This document shows positions 51,876 to 59,237 of a stretch of 64,000 bases of DNA, piece after piece. The position numbers were made by a program, and so were the translations under genes. The notes below the pieces were generated by a model. It did no database searches, was not told where the DNA came from, and saw only the letters and a list, made by a program, of their open reading frames with translations. The stretch comes from Desulfocorpusculum sp964414345. Its GTDB lineage: Bacteria; Desulfobacterota; Desulfocorpusculales; Desulfocorpusculum. Position 1 is the first letter of the stretch; the number at the start of each line of letters is the position of its first letter. The stretch spans positions 66,562-130,561 of the forward strand of contig CAYPWF010000001.1 in the NCBI GenBank assembly GCA_964414345.1, read 5' to 3'.

Positions 51876-52991
51876 ATGAATGAACCCCTCAAGCCCCCCC
51901 AGGATTCTTCCCCTGGGAAAGATCCCGCCGAGTCTGCGGCCCTGAGCCCCCAGGAAGGGGGCAGGAAGGTTTCCTTGCACATGCGGCAGCTTATGGCCTG
52001 CCTTGAAATCGGCAAAGCCCTCACCTCCACTTTCGACATGGAGGAGATTCTCCACACGGTGCTCTCTAGGCTCTCCCTTTTGGTCCCTGCCAGGAATTGG
52101 TCTTTGTTGTTGGTGGATCAGCCCAGCAGGTCCCTGCGTTTTGAAGTGGCAGTAGGGCTGGCCCCCGAGCTTCTCAAGGAATTGAGGATTCCTTTGGGAG
52201 AGGGCATAGCAGGCAGCGTGGCCCTGAGCGGGAAGCCGATTCTTGTGGAGGATGTCAGCTCTGACCCCCGCTTCAGCGACAAGGTGGACAAACTGACGGG
52301 TTTCAAGACCAAGGCTGTAATATGTCTTCCCCTCAAGATCCGGGACTCCGTGATAGGAGTTGTGGAAATAGTAAATCCGCAGGACTCATGCCTTTTCAAA
52401 CCTGAAGCCGTAACCATCCTGTCTATATTGGCCGATTATGTGGCCATAGCCATAGGCAACTCCCTGAACTACAAGAAGATCGCAGCCCTTTCCATGACTG
52501 ATACGGTCACCGGATACTACAACACCAGGTTCCTCCACGAGTTCTTGGAGAACCTGCTGGAGCCGGGCCCAGGCCAAGCCAAGGAGGTTTCCTTGGTCTT
52601 TGTGGATATGGATGAGTTCAAGGCCGTGGTGGACGCGCACGGACATCTCTTGGGCACCAAAGTGCTCAAGGAAGTGGCCGATGTGATGGCTTCCCAGCTG
52701 GGCCCCAAGGACCGATTGGTGCGCTACGGGGGAGATGAGTTCGTGATTCTGATGGAGGACTGCAGCAAGCAAAGCGCCCTTGAAAGGGCCGAGGCAATAA
52801 GAAGGCGCTTGGCTGAAACCTCTTTCCTGAAAGAAATGGGGCTGTGTGTGAAAGTGACGGCCAGCTTCGGCCTGGCCACCTACCCCCATGACGCATCCAC
52901 CAAGGATGAGCTGATGCGCCTGGCTGACCAGTGCATGTTCTTCAGCAAGGAGAGGGGCAAGGACAAGGTGACTGTCTATGTAAATAGCTGA
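51876..52991 (+). CDS. GAF-GGDEF protein with atypical nucleotide-binding residues
   Basis: A 371-residue cytoplasmic signalling protein. Residues about 35-200 are a GAF sensor domain, and 205-370 a GGDEF domain with intact GGDEF at 285-289. The upstream inhibitory RxxD site reads GPKD, so c-di-GMP feedback is probably absent. In the strand that normally reads FKxxND...GHxxGD, the guanine-contacting Asn is valine (V252) and the Asp is threonine (T261). In Hypr-type cyclases making cGAMP that Asp is serine, so altered or lost product specificity is possible. No membrane segment. Confidence 0.9.
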   Translation: MNEPLKPPQDSSPGKDPAESAALSPQEGGRKVSLHMRQLMACLEIGKALTSTFDMEEILHTVLSRLSLLVPARNWSLLLVDQPSRSLRFEVAVGLAPELLKELRIPLGEGIAGSVALSGKPILVEDVSSDPRFSDKVDKLTGFKTKAVICLPLKIRDSVIGVVEIVNPQDSCLFKPEAVTILSILADYVAIAIGNSLNYKKIAALSMTDTVTGYYNTRFLHEFLENLLEPGPGQAKEVSLVFVDMDEFKAVVDAHGHLLGTKVLKEVADVMASQLGPKDRLVRYGGDEFVILMEDCSKQSALERAEAIRRRLAETSFLKEMGLCVKVTASFGLATYPHDASTKDELMRLADQCMFFSKERGKDKVTVYVNS

Positions 52992-52997
52992 GTCTCT

Positions 52998-53035
52998 CTT
53001 CTTCCTGGCTGCCTGAAGCCGCCCCCGGGAAGAAG
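52998..53035 (+). terminator. Hairpin after the GGDEF gene
   Basis: CTTCTTCC (52998-53005) and GGAAGAAG (53028-53035) form an 8-base stem just after the stop. No T-run follows directly, so termination is uncertain. Confidence 0.35.
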
Positions 53036-53052
53036 GCCTGTGGCAGGTGCCT

Positions 53053-53250
53053 GAGCAGGATTTTTCTTAAAAACCTCTGACTTTGGGGGCTCAAGCCCCT
53101 AAAGCCCCCGGTACACTTCAACATGTTCCGACTCAAAGCAACATAAAGTCTGAAACCGAAAAGCAGGCTGCTTTTGAGTATGGACCGGTTTTTCCAAACA
53201 TCTCATAAAGATAGCCTGCATTACCCACTGATCGTGAATAATCCGGGCTA
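53053..53250 (-). repeat. Palindrome-headed intergenic element, copy G
   Basis: Full-length copy in minus orientation, from GAGCAGGAT to TAATCCGGGCTA at 53250, with the head TAGCCTGCATTACCCACTG...CCGGGCTA. It overlaps the last three bases of the BKACE gene: the TAG stop of that gene is the reverse complement of the element's terminal CTA. Confidence 0.75.
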
Positions 53251-54063
53251 AAGGGCTTTCAGGCCCAAGATGGCTCTGGCCTCATCAGGGCCGGCCACTT
53301 CCCTTCCCAGCTCCCGGCTCCATTTGGCCACCCTACTCACCAATGCCTGGTTGGTGGCCAGCTCCCCCTTTCTCATCAGCAGATTATCCTCAAGTCCAAC
53401 CCTTACATGACCGCCCATCAGGATGGCATGCAAGGCCATGGGAAGCTGAGCGGCAGCTATGCCTGAAACAGTCCATGTGCTTTGAGCCGGTAAAGACTGT
53501 TTCATGTGAACCAGGTGCTCTACAGAGGCTGGCACAGCTCCCTTTAGCCCCATCACGAAGTTGAAATGGAGGGGCTCTTTTGCAAGACCTTTTTGCGCCA
53601 AGGCAACCGCATTGGGAATCATGCTCAGATCAAAGACTTCCATCTCGGGCTTGATTCCCAAACGCAACATTTCTTTGGCCAGCCCCTCTATCAGCTCAGG
53701 AGGATTGGCGTACACGCTGGTGGGGAAATTCACCGAGCCTGTGGTCAGGCTGGCCATCTCGGGCCTTACCTGCAAACGCTTGATGCGGCTTTCCAGGCCT
53801 GTGCCGGCCCTGCCCCCTGTTGAGACTTGCAGAATTAGCCTGCTTCTTCCCCTTAATCCCTCCACCACCTCCTGGAAAAAGGAAGGTTCGTCTGAGGGGT
53901 TTTCCTGGGCGTCCCTGGCGTGGATATGAAGTATCGAGGCCCCCAGCTCCTCACAGGCCAAGGCGCACTCGATCACCTCTTTGGGGGTCACAGGCACGTG
54001 GGGATTGTCTTTTTTCTTGGGCACAGAGCCTGTGGGGGCAACGGTTATGATCAATTTTTCCAT
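53248..54063 (-). CDS. BKACE family beta-keto acid cleavage enzyme (DUF849)
   Basis: A 271-residue protein of the family founded by 3-keto-5-aminohexanoate cleavage enzyme. It condenses a beta-keto acid with acetyl-CoA, giving acetoacetate and a CoA ester. The zinc ligands are in SILHIHARDAQENPSDEP (HxH) and the glutamate in VRVGLEDNLLM. TTGSVNFPTSVYAN and EMEVFDLSMI are family landmarks. The substrate is unknown. The stop lies in repeat copy G, and a repeat block precedes the gene. Confidence 0.92.
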   Translation of the reverse strand: MEKLIITVAPTGSVPKKKDNPHVPVTPKEVIECALACEELGASILHIHARDAQENPSDEPSFFQEVVEGLRGRSRLILQVSTGGRAGTGLESRIKRLQVRPEMASLTTGSVNFPTSVYANPPELIEGLAKEMLRLGIKPEMEVFDLSMIPNAVALAQKGLAKEPLHFNFVMGLKGAVPASVEHLVHMKQSLPAQSTWTVSGIAAAQLPMALHAILMGGHVRVGLEDNLLMRKGELATNQALVSRVAKWSRELGREVAGPDEARAILGLKAL

Positions 54064-54109
54064 GAGACTGTCTCTCCTTCCCTGTTCCAGATTGTGCCTC
54101 CATACCCCA

Positions 54110-54535
54110 GAGAATGGAAGAACCCTATGGGAGGGGGTAAACCCTACGGGAGGGGATGAACCCCACGGGAGGGGATAAACCCCTCCCCTACATCAACCCC
54201 TTGTAATTTCAATAGGTTGGGTATTGGGGTGGTAGGGGCGGGGTTTACCNNNNNNNNNNNNNNNNNNNNNNNNNNNNNNNNNNNNNNNNNNNNNNNNNNN
54301 NNNNNNNNNNNNNNNNNNNNNNNNNNNNNNNNNNNNNNNNNNNNNNNNNCGGGAGGGGGTAAACCCTACGGGAGGGGATGAACCCTACGGGAGGGGATAA
54401 ACCCTACGGGAGGGGGCAAACCCGACGGGAGGGGATGAACCCCTCCCCTACGGGAACCCCTTGCAATTTCAATAGGTTGGGTATTGGGGTCGTAGGGGCG
54501 GGGTTTACCCCCGCCCGTAAACAAAGGCCTGCTAA
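54110..54535. repeat. GC-palindrome and 19-base tandem repeat block 2, with gap
   Basis: Before and after the gap run units close to ACGGGAGGGGATAAACCCT, about 19 bases each, with G/A variation. These are flanked by GTAGGGGCGGGGTTTACCCC palindromes and a TTTCAATAGGTTGGGTATTGGGGT linker present on both sides. The tandem array is the likely cause of the assembly break. Confidence 0.8.
54250..54349. other. Scaffold gap (100 N)
   Basis: Exactly 100 undetermined bases inside tandem repeats, so the true length is unknown. Confidence 0.98.
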
Positions 54536-54596
54536 CAGCTCAGGCCCGACATCCCGGGGCGCCCACAACGCACCTCGCCGCGGCCCCTGGAGGGTC

Positions 54597-55976
54597 TCAC
54601 CAAGGCTTGCCTTCTGTTGGAAGCCTCTCTGCCTCGCCCAGAACCCCCATTATCCCAGAGGCCACATCCTGGATTCTGAAATCCCGCTTGGGAAGCTCTC
54701 CAGGATACCTCAGCAAAAAGGCGTCCTCCAAAGTGTGCATGCCTTGAATGTGTCCTTTTTGGGTTATGGAGGCTGCGTCGGTATTCCCCTTGGGGTCGAA
54801 ACCGTCGTGGGGCTCAAGAACAAGGTCTGCGGCCCTGTCCAGAAAAGGCCCCCTGTAGATCTCCTCCCTGAGGTGAACCTTTTTCACCATTGGTTTCCCG
54901 CTCAAGGGATCCCTCAACTCCAGGAGGGCCTCTGCCAACTCCTGCCTCAAGCTTTCATACTCGGCTCCAGGGGCCACAGAGCCCCTGTCCTCGCGGCCCT
55001 TTAGGTTAATAAAAATTCTGCCAGGTATCAGGCTGTAGGCCCTGGTCTTGGGCGAGAACTGTGGGAGCTTTTTTCCCCCATTTCCTTCAAAGAAGAGGTA
55101 GCCTTGCTTCTCCAGCCAGAAGTTGACTTGGAACTCTTCTTCCAACCTGCAAAAGCCGTGGTCGGACATGAGGATCAGGGTCAGTTCCCCTTTTTCCATC
55201 AGCTCTTCCAAGCTCTCCAAGAGTCTTCCAAGCCAAGAGTCCAGCCTGGAGTAAAAAGCCTTGAACCTTGTGCACCAAGGCTCCTCTTTCTCCTCCCACA
55301 AGCCCAAAAGGAAGTGATTTATCCTATCGGTTTCCATGATGTGAAGCTGGAAAAAATCCCATGGCTCCTGATCCATGAGGCGGAAAGCCACCCGGAACCT
55401 GCTCTCCAGGATCCGCTCCAGATCCGCCAGAAAACCCTCCAGGTCCTCCCTGGCCTTCCAGGCATCCACGTCCAGGGAATATCCCATTTCCTTGAGCAGG
55501 GGCAGAAGGGAGGGTGGGTGCACCGCTTTTTCCAGGCTTGGGGACAGGAAACAGCCTACCATCACCCCGTTTACCGGCTTTGGGGGATAAGAGACAGGCA
55601 CGTTGAGGCTGATCACCCTTTTCCCGGCGCGGCTTAGAGCCTCCCAAATGGTGTCGTGCTTCAGGTGTGATGCATTGGGTATGAATATGCGAAAGGGATC
55701 CGGCTCCCGGTCCACAAAACCAAACAGGTTGTGCATGGCCGGATTCACGCCCGTGGCATAAGAGGCCCAGGCCACAGAGGAGACCGTGGGTATCACGGAA
55801 CGCATCCTGCTCACAGCGGCCTTTTGCATTAATTCAGATAGCACGGGCATGGCCCCCTGGGCCAAAAGCCTATCCAGAAGCTCCATGCCCAGGCCGTCCA
55901 AACCCAACACAAAACATCGGTGGGCTTTTTTGGAGTTCTTTGTTCGATTCGGCTTCCAGAAAACCATTTTCTTCAA
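54597..55976 (-). CDS. Alkaline-phosphatase-superfamily phosphodiesterase, serine-type
   Basis: A 459-residue type I phosphodiesterase/nucleotide pyrophosphatase-like protein. The first metal motif is FVLGLDGLGMELL, and the nucleophile region is IPTVSSVAWASYATG, where serine occupies the usual threonine position. METDRINH and LMSDHGFCRLEEEF supply further metal ligands, and HTLEDAFLL gives the last. No signal peptide is seen, so it should be cytoplasmic. Last gene of the RHH-phosphodiesterase-CysC operon, 48 bases after cysC. Substrate unknown. Confidence 0.88.
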   Translation of the reverse strand: MKKMVFWKPNRTKNSKKAHRCFVLGLDGLGMELLDRLLAQGAMPVLSELMQKAAVSRMRSVIPTVSSVAWASYATGVNPAMHNLFGFVDREPDPFRIFIPNASHLKHDTIWEALSRAGKRVISLNVPVSYPPKPVNGVMVGCFLSPSLEKAVHPPSLLPLLKEMGYSLDVDAWKAREDLEGFLADLERILESRFRVAFRLMDQEPWDFFQLHIMETDRINHFLLGLWEEKEEPWCTRFKAFYSRLDSWLGRLLESLEELMEKGELTLILMSDHGFCRLEEEFQVNFWLEKQGYLFFEGNGGKKLPQFSPKTRAYSLIPGRIFINLKGREDRGSVAPGAEYESLRQELAEALLELRDPLSGKPMVKKVHLREEIYRGPFLDRAADLVLEPHDGFDPKGNTDAASITQKGHIQGMHTLEDAFLLRYPGELPKRDFRIQDVASGIMGVLGEAERLPTEGKPW

Positions 55977-56024
55977 CCCAAAGGTTTGGATTTCTCCTTC
56001 ATGCTATCCCCGCAGGCATGGGGG

Positions 56025-56633
56025 CTAGATGTATCCCAGCTCTGAGAGGCGTTTCTCCAGTATGAGCCTCTCCTCTTCGCTGTAGCCCGAAGAAGAGGCA
56101 GCCCTGGGGGCTATGTAGCCCAGTTCCTCCAAGGCTGTGAGAACCTTGGCTGCGGATTCTTCCGCGGTCTCCTGGTCTGTCCTGAGGATCACCTCCGGGT
56201 TTTCGGGCTCTTCATATGGGTCGTCCACCCCGCTCACCCCTGAAATACGGCCCTCCTGCACCCCATTGTAGATGCCCTTGTAATCCCTCTCGCGGCACAC
56301 CCCCAGGGGACATGAGACATAGACTTCCACAAAATTGCCTATCTCGGCCCTAAGCCTCTCCCTGGTCTCTTTGAAAGGCGAGACCGCTGCCCCTATGGCC
56401 ACAATCCCGTTTCTGGAAAGAAGCTTGCACACGTATCCAATGCGAAGCACATTCCTGTCCCGGTCCTCCTTGCTGAATCCAAGTCCCTGGCTTAAATTTT
56501 TCCTCACCTCATCCCCGTCCAGTAGCTCCACCTTGAAACCCCTTTCCAGGAGCTCTCTTGCAACCAGGCGGGCTACAGTGGTCTTGCCCGCTGCGGTCAA
56601 TCCGGTGAACCAAACCGTGAATCCTTCCTGCAT
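56025..56633 (-). CDS. cysC: Adenylylsulfate (APS) kinase
   Basis: A 202-residue APS kinase, making PAPS from APS and ATP. The P-loop is GLTAAGKTT (11-19), followed by LLDGDEVRKNLSQGLGFSKEDRDRNVLRIGYV, FVEVYVSCPLGVCRERDYKGIY and SGVDDPYEEPENPEV, all conserved. The family normally ends near ALEELGYI; here about 26 residues follow, and they end in EEERLILEKRLSELGYI, similar to the end of the RHH protein in the same operon. No sulfurylase or PAPS reductase is nearby, so PAPS for sulfation is a plausible use. Confidence 0.93.
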   Translation of the reverse strand: MQEGFTVWFTGLTAAGKTTVARLVARELLERGFKVELLDGDEVRKNLSQGLGFSKEDRDRNVLRIGYVCKLLSRNGIVAIGAAVSPFKETRERLRAEIGNFVEVYVSCPLGVCRERDYKGIYNGVQEGRISGVSGVDDPYEEPENPEVILRTDQETAEESAAKVLTALEELGYIAPRAASSSGYSEEERLILEKRLSELGYI

Positions 56634-56710
56634 GGCCTGCTCCTTTATGCTTTAAGCTGCTCTGAGCCTCTCTTGGGCCTTGGGGCCAAACCTCCCGGAT
56701 CAGCCGGGGT

Positions 56711-58123
56711 TCAAGCCAATGAGCCTGGCTGGCCGCCTATTGCCCTGCCCAGCATATCCTGGGGTACTTCCAGCCCCAGCCTGTCCAGCACAGTAGGGGC
56801 CACATCCAGCAAGTGGGCCTCCCTTTGCCCGTCTGAGGGGCCTCCGGATCTCCATGGTTCGTAAAGCAGGTATATTCCCAAGGGGTCGTGATTGGCATCA
56901 TCAGGGCCTGTGTCGTTCTCGGAGGTAAAGAGCTCCCCATTACCAACCGTGCCTATGGAGCGGTAATCCAAGTCACCCAGGTAGACCATGAGATCCGGGG
57001 CCACCCCCCGGCAGAGCTTGTAGATCTGCTCCGGGAAAAGCACTCTGTTGCCCAAGGGCTTGGAGTCGGGCCCTTTTATCTCGCGTATCTGGCAGGCTAA
57101 ATCCTCTCGAAATTTCTCATAATCCGAAGCCTCAATTCTGCCCATGGGTTCCCTGCCTTTGACGTTCATGAAGACCCTGGCATAGTAGCCGCCTTCTGAC
57201 CAGACCCTGGTTTCGGCCCAATCCACCATGGAGGGCTCCAAAGCTGTGGGCTCTTGGGGCTCCCCTTTGAGCTTCAAGAGGGACCTGCGGCGAAGCCACT
57301 CGTTGATGCGCAGCCCCCCCAGCATTGGCCTGGCCCCGTGGTCTGAGACCACAAGGAGCGTGTCTGAGGGGTCCAACAGCTCCAAGATACTCTCCAGCTC
57401 TCTGTCCAGGAGCATGTAGTAATTCTTGAGGGCTTCCTGGAAGGGATTGCCTGGCTCGTGGCCCGGATGACGGGAGTCAAAGAATTTCCAGAATCCGTGG
57501 TGCATCCTGTCAGGCCCCATCTCTACCAGCATAAAGAAATCCCAGTCCTGGTTCTGGATCAGGTGGCGGGCAGCTTGGAAACGTTTCCTGGTCATCTCCT
57601 CAACGGTCTTTAACAAAGCCGATCGCTCCTGGAGGCGGAAGGAGGGCACATCTATCATGTAGCCGTTGCAGATCCTGTCCAGTTCTTCTTTGAAGGAGGC
57701 AGGATAGGTAAAATCCCTTTGCTCGTCGGGAGCCAGAAAGCCTGCGGCCAAAAGCCCCCTTAAGGGCTGAGGGGGATAGGTCTGGGGCACTCCGATAAGT
57801 ATGGAGCGCATGTTTTTTCTGGAGAGGATCCTCCAAAGGGTGGGTTCGGTCACCAAGGTGGAGTCGGCCAGCTTCATGGGCCTGTAGCTGTGGTCGGGCC
57901 TGTTTCGGAATCCATAGCAGCCCAGTTGCCCTGGGTCTTTGCTTGTGACCATGCAGCTCCAAGCAGGCACTGTGATGGGTGGATCAATGCTGCGGAGCGG
58001 ACCATGGAGGCTGCAACCTGCAAGCTTGGAAAAGGTGGGCAGCTCCTTGCTCCATCTCTGGAAAAGCAGCTCCGGCGGCACACCGTCCAACCCAAGGATG
58101 ATTACCCTGCGGCTAGCCCTCAT
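56711..58123 (-). CDS. Alkaline-phosphatase-superfamily phosphodiesterase, threonine-type
   Basis: A 470-residue paralogue of the gene at 54597-55976. Metal motif VIILGLDGVPPELL starts the protein; the nucleophile region DPPITVPAWSCMVTSKDPGQLGCYGFRNR carries threonine. EMGPDRMHHGFWKFF and LVVSDHGARPMLGG give the other ligands, and LDVAPTVLDRLGL is the typical closing block. No signal peptide. It lies 10 bases after the RHH gene and 77 before cysC. Such proteins cleave phosphodiesters or act as phosphomutases; the substrate is not evident. Confidence 0.9.
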   Translation of the reverse strand: MRASRRVIILGLDGVPPELLFQRWSKELPTFSKLAGCSLHGPLRSIDPPITVPAWSCMVTSKDPGQLGCYGFRNRPDHSYRPMKLADSTLVTEPTLWRILSRKNMRSILIGVPQTYPPQPLRGLLAAGFLAPDEQRDFTYPASFKEELDRICNGYMIDVPSFRLQERSALLKTVEEMTRKRFQAARHLIQNQDWDFFMLVEMGPDRMHHGFWKFFDSRHPGHEPGNPFQEALKNYYMLLDRELESILELLDPSDTLLVVSDHGARPMLGGLRINEWLRRRSLLKLKGEPQEPTALEPSMVDWAETRVWSEGGYYARVFMNVKGREPMGRIEASDYEKFREDLACQIREIKGPDSKPLGNRVLFPEQIYKLCRGVAPDLMVYLGDLDYRSIGTVGNGELFTSENDTGPDDANHDPLGIYLLYEPWRSGGPSDGQREAHLLDVAPTVLDRLGLEVPQDMLGRAIGGQPGSLA

Positions 58124-58133
58124 CCAAGCCCTC

Positions 58134-58370
58134 TCATAGATAACCCAGATTGCGAAGCCTTTGCCTTATGGCCTGGATCTCCTGGGCCGTCAGAGGGGTG
58201 GAATCCCCCTCCTCCCGGGCCTGGGCGGCCACAAGATCCCTGAGCACGTAGACCACAAAATCTGTGACTGAATCGAAACCGGAATCCTGAACTATGGCCC
58301 TAAGCCTCTGATAAAGGCTCCTAGGGATCTTGATGGTGACCTTGTCCCGGGAAGAGGCCCCTGATGCCAT
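58134..58370 (-). CDS. Ribbon-helix-helix DNA-binding protein with LGYL tail
   Basis: A 78-residue CopG/Arc-type regulator. Strand KVTIKIPRSLYQRLRAIVQDSGFDSVTDFVVYVLRDLVA (10-48) is the ribbon-helix-helix. A linker leads to a C-terminal helix ending EIQAIRQRLRNLGYL, resembling the CysC tail. ATG 58370 has GGAG upstream; TTG 58385 is an alternative. Palindromes overlapping and following the promoter just upstream are good operator candidates, implying negative autoregulation of the operon. Confidence 0.85.
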   Translation of the reverse strand: MASGASSRDKVTIKIPRSLYQRLRAIVQDSGFDSVTDFVVYVLRDLVAAQAREEGDSTPLTAQEIQAIRQRLRNLGYL

Positions 58371-58387
58371 TTTTTGAGGCTCCAATC

Positions 58388-58405
58388 ACACTCCAATTGG
58401 AGTGT
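58388..58405. promoter_or_regulatory. 18-base perfect palindrome, candidate RHH operator
   Basis: ACACTCCAATTGGAGTGT, arms of 9 bases, immediately downstream of the -10 box and covering the predicted start site. An extra CTCCAAT half-site lies at 58380-58386. Confidence 0.65.
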
Positions 58406-58434
58406 AGGATATGCTTGGAGAATCCAAGTGTCAA
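58406..58434 (-). promoter_or_regulatory. Sigma-70 promoter of the RHH-phosphodiesterase-cysC operon
   Basis: On the minus strand TTGACA (58434-58429), 17 bases, TATCCT (58411-58406). The spacer contains CTTGGA-GAA-TCCAAG (58414-58428), a second palindrome with the same GGA/TCC core as the operator candidate. A repressor bound there would block RNA polymerase. Confidence 0.7.
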
Positions 58435-58496
58435 GGGCAGGGGCTGCGGGCAGCCCCGGCTCGGCAGGCTCCGGCCAGCTGTGAGGCCCGCTCGAA

Positions 58497-59228
58497 TCAC
58501 CTTCTGTCAGGCACGATCTGGGCCTGGAGTCGCTCTTTTTCCAGCACTTGTTTTCTGAGGGCTTCAGCTTCTTCTTTTTTCTCAAAGCTGCCCACAACGA
58601 TCCTGTACCAGGTGCCTTTTCCAGGCACCTCGGCCTGGGCGATCCTCACAAGGGGGTATCCCTTCCCGTTAAGCTCCCGCAATATTGCTTCCGCTTTCTC
58701 CCTGCTTTGGACGGAAACCACCTGAAGGGCAAAACGGGAGCCTCCTGGCGCAGAAGCCACAGAGGGCGGCAGGGCAGGCGGCTGTGGTTGCCTGGGGGGT
58801 TGTGAGGGGCTTTGGGCCTGCACTTCTTGCTGGGCTCTGCTAGGGGACGCTTGGCTTGAGTTTTTCTGTGGCTGGCTTGGGGGTTTGGGCTTGGAGGCAT
58901 ACTCTTTGCCCTCCTTGGCTGCTGGAGAGGGCGGCAGCACTGAGGAGGGATTCTCCTGACCGGTTAGGATCTTCCAGACCCTTGCCTCCTGCCCCTCACT
59001 TGAAGCTGTCTCCTGCTCAGGCGGGCTTACCTCCACCTGGGGAGGCACCGGCCTTCCCACCACCACCCTTTCGCTCTCAGCGGCTTTCTGCTCGGCCCAG
59101 CGGCTTCCTGCCAGGAACCCAAGGCCGAACATCAATACCGAGAGGGAAACCGCCCAAAGCATATGGGCCCATCCCCAACCTGAGGCCTCCCGGGTTTCCT
59201 CCTTTAAGTCAGGTTCCTGCTCGTTCAT
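58497..59228 (-). CDS. SPOR-domain membrane protein
   Basis: A 243-residue single-pass protein. An acidic cytoplasmic N-terminus leads to one helix (about 21-42, MLWAVSLSVLMFGLGFLAG). A long Pro/Gln/Ser-rich periplasmic linker spans about 45-165, and the SPOR domain (RFALQVVSVQSREKAEAILRELNGKGYPLVRI...WYRIVVGSFEKKEEAEALRKQV) closes the protein. SPOR domains bind denuded septal peptidoglycan. Its start is 10 bases after argS, an arrangement known from related bacteria. Confidence 0.9.
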   Translation of the reverse strand: MNEQEPDLKEETREASGWGWAHMLWAVSLSVLMFGLGFLAGSRWAEQKAAESERVVVGRPVPPQVEVSPPEQETASSEGQEARVWKILTGQENPSSVLPPSPAAKEGKEYASKPKPPSQPQKNSSQASPSRAQQEVQAQSPSQPPRQPQPPALPPSVASAPGGSRFALQVVSVQSREKAEAILRELNGKGYPLVRIAQAEVPGKGTWYRIVVGSFEKKEEAEALRKQVLEKERLQAQIVPDRR

Positions 59229-59237
59229 AGTGTCCTT

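Noticed and set aside
54127..54530. Possible CRISPR array in the tandem-repeat block
   Set aside because: Units are contiguous 19-mers without unique spacers, and no cas gene is present.
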